Origin: Clostridiales bacterium UBA1775
GTDB taxonomy: Bacteria > Bacillota > Clostridia > Monoglobales > Firm-18
Assembly (NCBI GenBank): GCA_002314595.1
Contig: DCGP01000032.1
Coordinates: 210,874-228,867, forward strand
Length of the DNA stretch: 17,994 nt
Reading direction: 5' to 3'
The notes under the pieces are model-generated. The model was not told the origin of the DNA and ran no database searches. It saw nothing but the letters and a program-made list of their open reading frames with translations. A program made the translations under genes and the position numbers. Positions 7,209 through 15,260 of this stretch are shown here, one piece after another (within the stretch, counting starts at the first letter, position 1; each line of letters starts with the position of its first letter).

Positions 7209-7248
7209 AAAAACACACCCTTTCACATTTGTGAAAAGGTGTGTTTTT
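7209..7248. terminator. Bidirectional rho-independent terminator
   Basis: The arms 7209-7227 and 7230-7248 pair over 19 positions with one C-A mismatch (7220 with 7237). There are T runs at the plus-strand 3' side and at the minus-strand 3' side. It lies between the converging DHQase-like gene (stop 7205-7207) and MATE gene (stop 7248-7250) and probably serves both. Confidence 0.88.
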
Positions 7249-8588
7249 TATAACCTAACTTTTGCCGTTAACCACGATTTCCTAAAATACGAAATCATAT
7301 ATGCAGTAGACCTAACGACGTAGTCCGAAGCAAATCCTATAACAAGTCCGTATATGCCCAAATTACATTTTACACATAATAAATAAGCAGTTGGAATACG
7401 AACAAGCCAAGGACTTGCAATTCCAAATATCATTACATAAATGGCTTTACCGCCTGTTTTTAGTGTACCTGTTATAGCTTGGAAAATAGATGTTAATGGA
7501 ATGGTAAATACCATTAGCCTTAACATTTTTATTCCTTCTTTAATCATATCATTATCAGTGGAAAAAATCGAAATAAAAGGCTTTGCAAATATAAAGAATA
7601 TTAAACCGATAAAGCAGGTTATTGCTTCGGTTACAAAAAATATATTTCCGGCACTGATTTTTGCCATTTTCAAATCCTTTTTGCCTAAGTACGAACCAAC
7701 CACAGTAATGGCAGAGTTTTCAAGACCAAAGGTGATAGCATAAACAATATTAAGCCCGTTGTTGGCAAGCTGATAAGCACCAACAGCCTCCTTGCTGATA
7801 TGTGAAGTAATAACTGTCATACCCAAAAAGCACATATCAATTGCAAATTTTTCAAACATCGTAACACTGCCGTAGGAAAAAATTGCAGTAAATTTATCAA
7901 TACTAAATTTATGTAATTTTCTAATATGTAGTTCTAAATCAAACCTTTTGTTTAAAACAAGTATCAGCCTTATAACACCGCCCAAGCACCTTGAAATTAA
8001 AAATGCAAATGCAACACCACTAATTCCATAGCCTAAAACGTATACACTAAAATAAGCAAGTGCAATGTTAATAACATTAACAATAAGCGTTAACTTTAAA
8101 GGTAATTTTGCATTTCCTGCACCCCTTAAAGATGCAGAAATTGCAAAGTCAATACCCATAAACGGCAAGGAAACAAGGGTTATTTTTAAAAATAATAATG
8201 CTAATTTAATAACATTGTCATCAAGCTGATTAAATAAAAGACAAATAATATCTTTTCCAAAAATCCATAGTATAATTGAAAGAATAACACCGATTACAGC
8301 GTTAATCATAACTATGTAAAACATTGTACTTTCGGCAGCCTCTATGTCCTTTACACCATATTGCCTTGCAATGTGTACAGTAGCACCAATTGAAAGACCA
8401 ATAAAAATAGCTTGTAATGCAGTATATAAGGTATTACACATAGAAACTGCAACCAGAGTATCGCTGTTGATTCTGCCAACAATTATGGTACTTATCATAC
8501 TTGTAAGTAGCAAAAGACTTTTTTCAACAGATGCAGGAACTGCAATGTTTGAAATTTCCTTTAAACTACTTTTAGAAAGGGAAACCAT
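7248..8588 (-). CDS. MATE-family efflux transporter
   Basis: A 446-residue integral membrane protein with about 12 hydrophobic segments. The MATE hallmark SLRGAGNAKLPL is at about 153-164, with its pseudo-repeat ITGTLKTGGKAIYV in the second half. The family exports cationic drugs, dyes or metabolites across the cytoplasmic membrane in exchange for Na+ or H+. The length is normal. The ATG lies 3 bases after the lgt stop, with AGGAAAGG inside the end of lgt as ribosome site, so it is the last gene of the lgt operon and ends at the shared terminator. The exported compound cannot be told. Confidence 0.93.
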   Translation of the reverse strand: MVSLSKSSLKEISNIAVPASVEKSLLLLTSMISTIIVGRINSDTLVAVSMCNTLYTALQAIFIGLSIGATVHIARQYGVKDIEAAESTMFYIVMINAVIGVILSIILWIFGKDIICLLFNQLDDNVIKLALLFLKITLVSLPFMGIDFAISASLRGAGNAKLPLKLTLIVNVINIALAYFSVYVLGYGISGVAFAFLISRCLGGVIRLILVLNKRFDLELHIRKLHKFSIDKFTAIFSYGSVTMFEKFAIDMCFLGMTVITSHISKEAVGAYQLANNGLNIVYAITFGLENSAITVVGSYLGKKDLKMAKISAGNIFFVTEAITCFIGLIFFIFAKPFISIFSTDNDMIKEGIKMLRLMVFTIPLTSIFQAITGTLKTGGKAIYVMIFGIASPWLVRIPTAYLLCVKCNLGIYGLVIGFASDYVVRSTAYMISYFRKSWLTAKVRL

Positions 8589-8591
8589 ATA

Positions 8592-9389
8592 CTAACGACC
8601 TTTCCTGTATAGCTTAATTTTTTTAACTGCCAAAATAATAATACAAGCAGTGGCAGAAACTATTGCCAAAACCTGAGATGTTCTAATACCTGTATTACCG
8701 ATGTATAGGGAATCTGTTCTCATTCCTTCAATTATTGCACGACCGACTCCGTACCAAGTAATATACATTAACAAAATTTCACCATCAAATTGTTTCTTTT
8801 TTCTGTATAGAAACAGAATTACAAAACCGATTACATTCCATAAACTTTCGTACAAAAATGTAGGGTGCACAGCCTTTCCAATGCTTTCTATATACATTCT
8901 CCAGGGAAGGTCTGTTGCATCTCCGTGCGCTTCGGCGTTTACAAAGTTGCCCCATCTGCCGATAGCTTGACCGATTAGCAAACCAAATGAACCAATGTCA
9001 AACATCTTCCCCAAACTAACATTTTTAATTTTGCAATAAATATATGTTGAAATAAAGCAACCAATGATAGCACCGTAAATTGCAATACCACCATTCCAAA
9101 TGCTAAATATTTCATCAAGATGCTCCTTGTAGTAGCTCCACTCAAATGCAACATAATAAATTCTTGCACATAAAACGGCAGAGGGAATACCAATTAGCAC
9201 AATATCTAAAATATTATCTGTGGTAAGGCCAACCCTTTTAGCTTCCCATATTGCAAACAAAGTACCGCAAATAATACCAAAAGTTATAATTAGTGCATAC
9301 CATCGCACTTCCAAACCAAATAGGGAAAATGCAACAGGGTTAATGTTAAAAGTAATATTTCCAAGTCCCGGGAAAGAAATCATTTCCAT
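8592..9389 (-). CDS. lgt: Prolipoprotein diacylglyceryl transferase
   Basis: A 265-residue multi-pass membrane enzyme that moves diacylglycerol from phosphatidylglycerol to the lipobox cysteine of prolipoproteins, the first step of lipoprotein maturation. The signature GRWGNFVNAEAHG is at about 144-156, WNGGIAIYGA near 98-107, HPTFLYES near 175-182, and GVGRAIIEGMRTD near 214-226. The length is typical. The start is the ATG whose A is the last base of the ymfH stop (TAATG), preceded by AAAGGTG; a second in-frame Met two codons later is less well spaced. The gene sits between the M16 pair and a MATE exporter. The call is secure. Confidence 0.97.
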   Translation of the reverse strand: MEMISFPGLGNITFNINPVAFSLFGLEVRWYALIITFGIICGTLFAIWEAKRVGLTTDNILDIVLIGIPSAVLCARIYYVAFEWSYYKEHLDEIFSIWNGGIAIYGAIIGCFISTYIYCKIKNVSLGKMFDIGSFGLLIGQAIGRWGNFVNAEAHGDATDLPWRMYIESIGKAVHPTFLYESLWNVIGFVILFLYRKKKQFDGEILLMYITWYGVGRAIIEGMRTDSLYIGNTGIRTSQVLAIVSATACIIILAVKKIKLYRKGR

Positions 9390-10681
9390 TATATTTCACC
9401 TTTGCTTTCAAAAGGATTGATTATAGATAAAACACAGTTTTCCTTTTTAAAATGTTCTTTTAGTCTTAAATTTACTTCATCAAGAGTAATTTCAGAGATT
9501 ATTCTTTGGTATTCAAATAAATCCTCACCTTTAAAAAGTGCAGAAACCATCTTGTTTGAAAGACCGTTTACACTGTTCCACATTCTTAGGAAATCTGCAA
9601 TACCAACCTTTTTGGCTCTGTCCAAATCCTCTTGACAGATTTCTGCATTTGCAAGGGTATCTGTGATAATTTCGTATGCTTCTTTGGGCTTTAAGCTTTC
9701 ACCACCAATTAAAGTAAAACCATAGTCTTTTTCAGCGTCATAGTCATAGTTAAAACTATCGTTGATAATACTTTCGTTATAAAGCTTGTTATATAAATCA
9801 CTACCATTGCTTAGCAAAATCTGTGTTATTAGAGTAGTAACAATGTCTTTTCTTAATAGCTTTTCCCCATCATATCCAACATCGGTGTCCTTGTATCCAA
9901 TGTAAAACATAGGAATTGAAATACTTAATTTTTGTTCCTTAACCCTTTGGAATATTTCCTTTGGCTCATTAGGGATAATTCTCTTTATTTCATCAATAGG
10001 AGAAGCAGTAACATACCTGTCAACCAATTCTTCCACTTTATCGCAATCTACATTTCCGCATACAAAAAGTATCATATTTGTAGGGTTGTAAAATGTATTA
10101 TAGCACTTGTAAAGCAAGTCCTTGTCAATTTTAGCAATACTTTCAACAGTGCCGGCAATGTCCTTTTTAATAGGGTGATTGTGGTACATACACTCAATAG
10201 TGTTAAAAAACACATTCCAATCAGGGTCATCATCATACATTTTTATTTCCTGACCGATAATTCCCTGTTCCTTTTCAACATTTTCCTTTGTGAAATAAGG
10301 GTTAGAAACAAAGTCTAAAAGTATCTCTAAGTTTTCGTAAAACTTGTCCGTGCAGGAAAATAAATAAACAGTAGAGTTAAAGCTTGTAAATGCGTTAGCA
10401 TTAGCACCTGTTTTACCGTATGCGTCAAAAGCATTTGTGCCGTCAGGCTGTTCAAATAATTTATGCTCTAAAAAATGAGCAACACCATCAGGAATTTCAG
10501 TTACATTGTCCTCACCGGGTACTATAAATTTGTAGTCCGTAGAGCCATAGTGTGTAGCAAATGCAGCATAGCTTTTAGAATGTTCCTTTTTAGGCAAAAC
10601 ATATACAGTTAGTCCACTTTTGTGAACGCCCTTGTATAAAATTTCATCTAATATTTTAGATTCTTTCTTTTCAAAATTCAT
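9389..10681 (-). CDS. ymfH: M16-family zinc metallopeptidase, YmfH-like (EF-P modification associated)
   Basis: A 430-residue pitrilysin-family protein. It has the inverted zinc motif HFLEH at 69-73 (His69, Glu72, His73) and a downstream Glu near 145 in the GQEIKMYDDD segment, so the metal site looks intact. The following segment GTNAFDAYGKTGANANAFTS is standard for the family. It is paired with the non-catalytic M16 protein upstream through a TAATG junction, as in Bacillus subtilis ymfF-ymfH. Current annotation pipelines call these EF-P 5-aminopentanol modification-associated proteins (also spelled YfmF/YfmH). The molecular substrate in this organism is unknown, and neither efp nor ymfI is in the window. 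The two M16 chains may work as a heterodimer. Confidence 0.9.
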   Translation of the reverse strand: MNFEKKESKILDEILYKGVHKSGLTVYVLPKKEHSKSYAAFATHYGSTDYKFIVPGEDNVTEIPDGVAHFLEHKLFEQPDGTNAFDAYGKTGANANAFTSFNSTVYLFSCTDKFYENLEILLDFVSNPYFTKENVEKEQGIIGQEIKMYDDDPDWNVFFNTIECMYHNHPIKKDIAGTVESIAKIDKDLLYKCYNTFYNPTNMILFVCGNVDCDKVEELVDRYVTASPIDEIKRIIPNEPKEIFQRVKEQKLSISIPMFYIGYKDTDVGYDGEKLLRKDIVTTLITQILLSNGSDLYNKLYNESIINDSFNYDYDAEKDYGFTLIGGESLKPKEAYEIITDTLANAEICQEDLDRAKKVGIADFLRMWNSVNGLSNKMVSALFKGEDLFEYQRIISEITLDEVNLRLKEHFKKENCVLSIINPFESKGEI

Positions 10682-11940
10682 TATGCTTCACGTCCTTTCA
10701 AAAAGAATACGGTATCAAGGCAAATCTTTTTAGAAACAGCAACAACCTGCTCCTTTGTAACACCTTTGATTTTGCTGATTAAATCATCAATATCCAAAGG
10801 ACACTCAGCAATAATATTGTTCATATAAAAATTATTAAGTAAAAATGTTCTGTCAGTAATAGAGTTTAACGAATCAATAGTGCTTAATTTACCGGCTTCA
10901 AGCTCATAATCACTAACCTCACCATTTTCTATATCTTTAATTTGTTTCAATATTTCATCGTATGCCTTTTTATAGTTAACAACCTCAATGCCGGAATTTA
11001 TTTTCATAAGTCCCTTTAAAGAATCAATGTTAGAGGAAGCATAATAACACAACGATAGCTTTTCTCTAACGTTGTTAAATAGCTTGCTTGTAATACCGCA
11101 GCCTAACACTGCATTGTAAATCATAAGGGCAGGGTAGTCATGGTCTGTGATAAAAATATTAGTTCTAAATCCCATACTTAGCTTGCCTTGTGTAACAGGC
11201 TGTTCTTCTGTAACGTTTTTAACCTCTTTAACAACCTTTTTTACATCGTCAGGGTAATCAATCCTGTTTGTTACATCAATATTTTTAACCATATATTCAA
11301 ATTTTCCCTTAATAGCATCAATGTCAATATCACCATTAACAAAAATGTCAATAGGGCTTTTTAAAATAACATTTTTGTAGTAATCAAATAAATCCTCTTT
11401 TGTAATCCCTTCAAGGTCTTCAATGTAACCATTAGAAGAAATACTGTATGCTTCACCTTCACACATTATTTCAGTACATCTTTTAGAAGCATATAACTTC
11501 TTGTCGTTAATGTTTGAAAGTATCAACTGCCTTAGGTTTTCTTTTTCTTGGTTTAAATAATCCTCACTAAATTCTTTTTGACCAAATACAGCATCGTCAA
11601 TAAAATCAAAAACTTGGTCGCCAAGGGAAACGTTTTCTTCAATAAATTTGTCATTGATAAATTGAACTTGAACGTTTAATATCTGCCTTTCACCCTTTGC
11701 CATTGAAGAAACGTAGAAAACAGCATCATACAAATCCTCTAAACGTCTTGAAAAAGCTTGACTGGTAGGATATTTTCCGGAAGCACGCCTTAACATAGAT
11801 GATAGCAGAGCATTTTTGGTAGCCTCTTCACGACATAAAGGTCTTTGAAAATAAATACTTACAGAAGTAGTTTTAAACTTTTTAGTAGGAATATGGTAAA
11901 GGTTAATACCTTTTTTTAATTGATATTTATTAACACTCAT
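10681..11940 (-). CDS. ymfF: M16-family peptidase-like protein lacking the zinc motif, YmfF-like
   Basis: A 419-residue M16-fold protein that precedes ymfH. Where ymfH has HFLEH, this protein reads SSMLR (about 47-51) before GKYPTSQAFSRRLEDLYDA, so the zinc ligands are missing and it should be catalytically inactive. This is the normal state of YmfF. The C-terminal half keeps the family pattern (GFRTNIFITDHDYPALMIYN, then NNVREKLSLCYYASS). A partner role for YmfH is inferred from the one-base TAATG overlap and from the known arrangement of the pair. An AAAGGA site lies 8 bases before the ATG. It starts 49 bases after the 74-aa gene. Confidence 0.88.
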   Translation of the reverse strand: MSVNKYQLKKGINLYHIPTKKFKTTSVSIYFQRPLCREEATKNALLSSMLRRASGKYPTSQAFSRRLEDLYDAVFYVSSMAKGERQILNVQVQFINDKFIEENVSLGDQVFDFIDDAVFGQKEFSEDYLNQEKENLRQLILSNINDKKLYASKRCTEIMCEGEAYSISSNGYIEDLEGITKEDLFDYYKNVILKSPIDIFVNGDIDIDAIKGKFEYMVKNIDVTNRIDYPDDVKKVVKEVKNVTEEQPVTQGKLSMGFRTNIFITDHDYPALMIYNAVLGCGITSKLFNNVREKLSLCYYASSNIDSLKGLMKINSGIEVVNYKKAYDEILKQIKDIENGEVSDYELEAGKLSTIDSLNSITDRTFLLNNFYMNNIIAECPLDIDDLISKIKGVTKEQVVAVSKKICLDTVFFLKGREA

Positions 11941-11989
11941 AATTAAATCCTTTCACAAATGCCGGCATAAGTGCCTAACTTCATATACA

Positions 11990-12214
11990 TTACCCTATAT
12001 TAGAGTGAGATTTCTCAAATTCTTTTAGTGCTGCAACAGCCTCTTCAATGTATTTGTCTAAATTGCAACCTTGCCTTAAAATTATGCTTTGCTCTTTTTC
12101 GCCCTCTGTGTACCAAATGAACATATACCATCCGGTGGCAGGGTGTCTTTTAATCTCTACTCTAATATCAAATTTTCTGTTTAATTTTTCTACATATAAT
12201 ACTAATTCTTTCAT
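11990..12214 (-). CDS. Small conserved-looking hypothetical protein (74 aa)
   Basis: A 74-residue soluble protein with no recognised motif. It starts with a strand-like KELVLYVEKL, has an aromatic core segment GWYMFIWYTEG, and ends in a helix rich in Ala, Glu and Lys (EEAVAALKEFEKS). A good AAGGGG site precedes the ATG, and codon use matches the neighbours, which supports a real gene. It lies between the terminator at 12252-12276 and ymfF, and is probably the first gene of the ymfF-ymfH-lgt-MATE unit, although I found no clear promoter in front of it. Function unknown. Confidence 0.65.
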   Translation of the reverse strand: MKELVLYVEKLNRKFDIRVEIKRHPATGWYMFIWYTEGEKEQSIILRQGCNLDKYIEEAVAALKEFEKSHSNIG

Positions 12215-12251
12215 CTTATTTATCCCCTTTTAATTTTTTAATTATGTAATA

Positions 12252-12276
12252 AAAGTCCGACTTTTAATCGGACTTT
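12252..12276 (-). terminator. Terminator after the rsmE operon
   Basis: A 9-bp perfect stem (12252-12260 with 12268-12276) and a 7-base loop are followed on the minus strand by a short T-rich tail. It lies 5 bases beyond the stop of the 158-aa membrane protein. The T run is modest, so some read-through into the ymfF unit is possible. Confidence 0.6.
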
Positions 12277-12280
12277 AAAA

Positions 12281-12757
12281 CTATTTTTTTGAACTTGAAT
12301 AATATCTTATAAAGTATGCAACAAATTCAGCAATAATTGCAACACCTAAAAGAGGGAACATACAGAAAATAACTTTATATGTACCTGAAACTTTGTTAAG
12401 TACAGGAATAATACCCTTTAAATAGTAAGGTATTTTTTCAACCCCTACATACCAAAACATAACTAATGCAGTAATAAAAGAATATATTGAAAGGGTTTTA
12501 AGCTTGTGTATGTCTTTGGATTTGTAGAAAATCAAAGCAACTACACCACCAACGGCAAACAGTGCAAATAATACCCAACATGCACCTCTAACAAAATTAT
12601 ATGTATCAATGCCGTATTTAAAAACCCCTGTTGCATTAAATACAAAAATGGTTAAAACTGCAACAACCAAAGTGTATGCAAATTGAATAAGTAGGTCGTT
12701 GGTGATTTTTTCAACGTAGGTATATGATACGTTTTTATTTGTTTTCTTACTTGCCAT
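12281..12757 (-). CDS. Four-helix integral membrane protein of unknown function
   Basis: A 158-residue protein with hydrophobic segments at roughly 22-41, 58-78, 88-105 and 128-150, a Lys-rich N-terminus (ASKKTNK) and a Ser/Lys-rich C-terminus. No catalytic or transport motif is visible. An AAAGGAGTG site is well placed before the ATG. The gene starts 23 bases after rsmE and ends just before a hairpin terminator, so it is probably co-transcribed with rsmE. I do not recognise the family; it is likely a lineage-specific clostridial membrane protein. Confidence 0.8.
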   Translation of the reverse strand: MASKKTNKNVSYTYVEKITNDLLIQFAYTLVVAVLTIFVFNATGVFKYGIDTYNFVRGACWVLFALFAVGGVVALIFYKSKDIHKLKTLSIYSFITALVMFWYVGVEKIPYYLKGIIPVLNKVSGTYKVIFCMFPLLGVAIIAEFVAYFIRYYSSSKK

Positions 12758-12780
12758 TTATGTAACACTCCTTTTGTGAT

Positions 12781-13497
12781 TTACAAGTCATATTCATACA
12801 TCAAAACCGGCAAAACTGCAAGGGAAGCAGTTTCGGTTCTTAAAATTCGCTTACCTAACGAGACAGTCTTAATGCCCTTTTCTACGGCATATTCTATTTC
12901 GCTAATGTCAAATCCCCCTTCGGGGCCAATCATTATTGAAACGGAATTAGGATTTTCCTTTTTCAAAACATCCTTTAAGGAACATTTATCTTCACATTCA
13001 TAGGGAATAATTGCTAAATCACTTTTTAGCATAAGCTCAATTGCCTTTTCAAATGTTATTGTGTCCAAAACCTTCGGAATAATACCCCTGCCACTTTGCT
13101 TAGAGGCAGATTCAGCAACCTTTTGCCATCTTTCAGTTTTGTCAGACGGCTTTACAACACATCTTTTAGTAAATACGGGGACAAATTCAAAAAGCCCAAG
13201 CTCAATGTTTTTTTGAATAATATATTCCATTTTACCTTGCTTGGGTAATGCTTGAAATAAAGTAACCTTAACCTTTGGCTCAGCCTCGCATTTGTAAGGT
13301 CTGATAATATCGGCACATACCTGGTCTTTGGTAATTTCGGTTATTACTGCATCGTAATCAGTGCCATTGCCATCACAAACAATAATGCTTTCGCCGGGAG
13401 TCATACGCAACACCTTGGAAATGTGTTTAACGTCTTCACCAACGATTTTTAACTTGTTGTCCTTTATGTACTGTGATTCCGTAAAAAATTTAGGCAT
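12781..13497 (-). CDS. rsmE: 16S rRNA (uracil-1498-N3)-methyltransferase RsmE
   Basis: A 238-residue SPOUT-fold methyltransferase that methylates U1498 of 16S rRNA in the small ribosomal subunit. The SAM-binding knot motifs are clear: IMIGPEGGF at about 188-196 and LGKRILRTETA at about 214-224. Upstream are the family segments LPKQGKMEYIIQKNIELG (84-101) and SASKQSGRG (130-138). The N-terminal PUA-like domain ends near residue 70. The length is typical. The ATG is preceded by GAGGT at a 7-base spacing and by a good promoter. It is the first gene of a short operon with the downstream membrane protein. Confidence 0.97.
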   Translation of the reverse strand: MPKFFTESQYIKDNKLKIVGEDVKHISKVLRMTPGESIIVCDGNGTDYDAVITEITKDQVCADIIRPYKCEAEPKVKVTLFQALPKQGKMEYIIQKNIELGLFEFVPVFTKRCVVKPSDKTERWQKVAESASKQSGRGIIPKVLDTITFEKAIELMLKSDLAIIPYECEDKCSLKDVLKKENPNSVSIMIGPEGGFDISEIEYAVEKGIKTVSLGKRILRTETASLAVLPVLMYEYDL

Positions 13498-13537
13498 ACT
13501 GTTAACCTCAAAGCATTATTATGACAATATCTAATTC

Positions 13538-13566
13538 ATTATATCATTTATTTTACAAAAAAACAA
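13538..13566 (-). promoter_or_regulatory. Promoter of rsmE
   Basis: On the minus strand, TTGTTT (13566-13561), 17 bases, then TATAAT (13543-13538) with an upstream TG that makes an extended minus-10. It lies about 40 bases before the rsmE start, between azlD and rsmE. Confidence 0.65.
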
Positions 13567-13583
13567 GTGAATTTATAAAATTT

Positions 13584-13883
13584 TTAAAAAATAAAGCCGG
13601 AAACAAATGCAGAAAGACAAGAAACAAAAGCAACCACAATAAGAGGCTTTTCAAAATATGCAAATACCACACCGCAAACAAGCCCGAATAATGCGCACAC
13701 TTCATTTTTTCCGCAATCAAAAATCCAAGGCACAGTCATAGCTCCTAAAACTGCGTAGGGAATAAAGTCAAAAAACTTTATAAAAAACTTTGAAGTAAGT
13801 TTTTTTCTAAACAGAGTAAACGGAACGCTCCTTATTGCAAAAGTTACTATTGCCATTACAAAAATATATAAATAGGTTCTCAT
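13584..13883 (-). CDS. azlD: AzlD-family branched-chain amino acid transport small subunit
   Basis: A 99-residue membrane protein with about four hydrophobic segments and the AzlD pattern near its start (FAIRSVPFTLFRKK), followed by FFDFIPYAVLGAMTVPWIF. It is the small partner of AzlC; known AzlCD pairs export branched-chain amino acids or analogues from the cell. Its ATG shares a base with the azlC stop (TAATG), which indicates translational coupling. No terminator is visible before the rsmE promoter. Confidence 0.88.
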   Translation of the reverse strand: MRTYLYIFVMAIVTFAIRSVPFTLFRKKLTSKFFIKFFDFIPYAVLGAMTVPWIFDCGKNEVCALFGLVCGVVFAYFEKPLIVVAFVSCLSAFVSGFIF

Positions 13884-14581
13884 TAGCCGTCCCTCCTTGA
13901 AGAAATGTAAGCCATTACAGTAGAGGAAACAACAGAAGAAATAATAATATTAAATCCATAGTTAAGGCTTGCAAAAATAGGAATATATCTTAATAGTGTA
14001 CTTAACGCAATGGCAAATAGTACCACCAAAAGCACGTCCTTAGACTTTTTCATAGCTGGAATAAATATAGCAATAAACATACCGTAAATTGCAATTCCAA
14101 GTGCAGAATTTACAGATTCGGGCAAAACCTTACCCATATAAGCACCTAAAAATGTACCAACAGCCCAACCTATAAAGGGAACAATAACAAGCCCATACAT
14201 ATACCTTGTGTTAATAGATTTGTGTGAAGATGAAACACCAAATATTTCATCAGTAATAAATGCACCTAAAAATATTCTCTTGGGAACAGTAAAGCTACTG
14301 TCAAGCTTTTGGGATAAAGAAATAGCCATCATTGAATATCTTAGGTTTATAACAAATTGAATTAAAACCATTTCCAAAATCGTACCCAAGGTTGCAATTA
14401 CAGTAATGCCTGCCGCCTCACCGGCAGATGTAAGGTTAGTCATAGACATAACAACAGCCTGTAAAATCGACATACCCTTTGCAACGGCAGTAATACCGAT
14501 ACCTATTGAAACAGAAAGGTAACCAAGCCCAATTGGTATACCATCTATAATACCTTGTTTAAAATTGATTTTTCCATTCAT
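13883..14581 (-). CDS. azlC: AzlC-family branched-chain amino acid exporter large subunit
   Basis: A 232-residue membrane protein from the chosen ATG at 14581, which has GGAG six bases upstream. A longer GTG start at 14614 would add 11 polar residues with no ribosome site. The family pattern is visible: FKQGIIDGIPIGLGYLSVSI at the start, then MTNLTSAGEAAG, NLRYSMMAISLSQKL and the GAFITDEIFGVSS segment that is typical of AzlC. It has about seven hydrophobic segments. With AzlD it should form an amino acid exporter in the cytoplasmic membrane. No T-box leader motif is present upstream; the nearest convincing minus-strand promoter is at 15213-15241, ahead of the small ORFs. Confidence 0.9.
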   Translation of the reverse strand: MNGKINFKQGIIDGIPIGLGYLSVSIGIGITAVAKGMSILQAVVMSMTNLTSAGEAAGITVIATLGTILEMVLIQFVINLRYSMMAISLSQKLDSSFTVPKRIFLGAFITDEIFGVSSSHKSINTRYMYGLVIVPFIGWAVGTFLGAYMGKVLPESVNSALGIAIYGMFIAIFIPAMKKSKDVLLVVLFAIALSTLLRYIPIFASLNYGFNIIISSVVSSTVMAYISSRRDG

Positions 14582-14632
14582 AAAAATCTCCATTTCGCTG
14601 CTGTGCGTCGGCACAAATAGTATTTAGAAATT

Positions 14633-14670
14633 TCTCTTATCTTCACAGCAAGGAATGATAAGAGATTTTT
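14633..14670 (+). terminator. Hairpin with T run upstream of azlC, oriented on the plus strand
   Basis: A 9-bp stem (14633-14641 with 14657-14665), a 15-base loop, then TTTTT at 14666-14670. The T run favours plus-strand termination, yet no plus-strand gene ends here. On the minus strand the tail is AATTTCT, a weak signal, so it could be a leaky attenuator ahead of azlCD or an antisense stop. Confidence 0.4.
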
Positions 14671-14716
14671 CGCACGTGCAATTAAATTCGCCGGAGGCAT
14701 AACGGGAAAGGAACTT

Positions 14717-14770
14717 TCACGTTAATACTCCTAGTGTTGCCAGATTCTTTCTGTCTTGTTCTAATACCAT
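14717..14770 (-). CDS. Possible 17-aa small ORF
   Basis: ATG at 14770 with a strong AGGAGTG site (14784-14778) spaced 7 bases. It encodes MVLEQDRKNLATLGVLT and ends in TGA. It overlaps the end of the 23-aa ORF by 10 bases, which is the layout of a coupled operon. The ribosome site is the main evidence. At this length it could be a leader peptide or chance. Confidence 0.3.
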   Translation of the reverse strand: MVLEQDRKNLATLGVLT

Positions 14771-14832
14771 AGTGGTTCACTCCTGTTGTTATTTACCTTT
14801 CTTTTTGCCGCCTTTTTCTTACCACAAGCCAT
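14761..14832 (-). CDS. Possible 23-aa Lys-rich small protein
   Basis: ATG at 14832 with AGGTGA five bases upstream. The product begins MACGKKKAAKRK and ends SEPLWY, so it is strongly basic at the N-terminus and aromatic at the C-terminus. It begins 20 bases after the stop of the 78-aa ORF. Nothing similar is recognised. The good ribosome site and packed layout suggest translation, but no homology can be cited. Confidence 0.35.
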   Translation of the reverse strand: MACGKKKAAKRKVNNNRSEPLWY

Positions 14833-14852
14833 TTTTATCACCTGCCTATTAG

Positions 14853-15089
14853 TTAACAATCATAGAATTTAGGTTTTTTAAGTGTGCGTATATAGTTCAA
14901 CACATAATCCAAATCTGAATTTTTAATTATACAGTAATTTTCCGAGGTGTTATCTAATATCCAGTGACCTCTATTATGCCATAAGCAATAATCTACTTTG
15001 TTACTCTCGAACCAAAACTGAAATACACCGTGCTGCGAATAGAGTTTTGGTATTGTTTTTACACTTATATCTTTGCAATATATTCTCAT
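14853..15089 (-). CDS. Hypothetical protein (78 aa), aromatic-rich
   Basis: A 78-residue soluble-looking protein, rich in Trp, Tyr, Phe and Cys. It has FQFWFES and CLWHNRGHWILDN in the centre and a helix LDYVLNYIRTLKKPK at the end. No known domain is recognised. The ATG follows the stop of a start-less open frame by 2 bases and has no strong ribosome site of its own, so translation may depend on coupling. It lies downstream of a good minus-strand promoter. A plausible real gene of unknown function; accessory origin is possible. Confidence 0.5.
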   Translation of the reverse strand: MRIYCKDISVKTIPKLYSQHGVFQFWFESNKVDYCLWHNRGHWILDNTSENYCIIKNSDLDYVLNYIRTLKKPKFYDC

Positions 15090-15091
15090 AG

Positions 15092-15193
15092 TTAGTTACC
15101 AACTTTCTTGTTATGCTGACGAGCTAAAGCTACTATTCTTCTTTCCTTTTTAGAGAATCTTCTTGTACTATCCTTAGCTTTTCCGTTCCAACC
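15092..15193 (-). pseudogene. Start-less 33-codon open frame, possibly a gene remnant
   Basis: An open frame bounded by TAA on both sides reads GWNGKAKDSTRRFSKKERR and continues to QHNKKVGN. It is highly basic and looks protein-like, but has no ATG, GTG or TTG. It sits between the minus-strand promoter and the 78-aa ORF, with a 2-base gap to the latter. A decayed or frameshifted gene is one reading; chance is another. Confidence 0.3.
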
Positions 15194-15212
15194 TTAAAAA
15201 TTTAGTCAATAT

Positions 15213-15241
15213 ATTCTACCATAATATTACGATTTTTGCAA
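15213..15241 (-). promoter_or_regulatory. Promoter of the small-ORF / azlCD strand
   Basis: On the minus strand, TTGCAA (15241-15236), 17 bases, then TAGAAT (15218-15213). It diverges from the deacetylase promoter 20 bases away. Confidence 0.55.
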
Positions 15242-15260
15242 CAAATATATTGTTTTAAGG

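Noticed and set aside
9932..10318. A 128-codon plus-strand open frame within ymfH
   Set aside because: It lies antisense to a clearly coding M16 gene and has no ribosome site or recognisable sequence; it is a shadow of the minus-strand gene.
14582..14614. Longer GTG start for azlC adding 11 residues
   Set aside because: No ribosome site for the GTG, the added residues are polar, and the ATG at 14581 has GGAG at good spacing and begins the family pattern.
14578..14700. A 40-codon minus-strand ORF (starts MPPANLIARAK) whose stop overlaps the azlC start as ATGA
   Set aside because: No ribosome binding site before its ATG, and it runs through the hairpin at 14633-14665. The ATGA overlap is suggestive, but the codon pattern does not look coding.
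14582..14852. T-box or other amino acid riboswitch ahead of azlCD
   Set aside because: I looked for the conserved T-box antiterminator sequence on the minus strand and did not find it, and the region contains small ORFs with ribosome sites.
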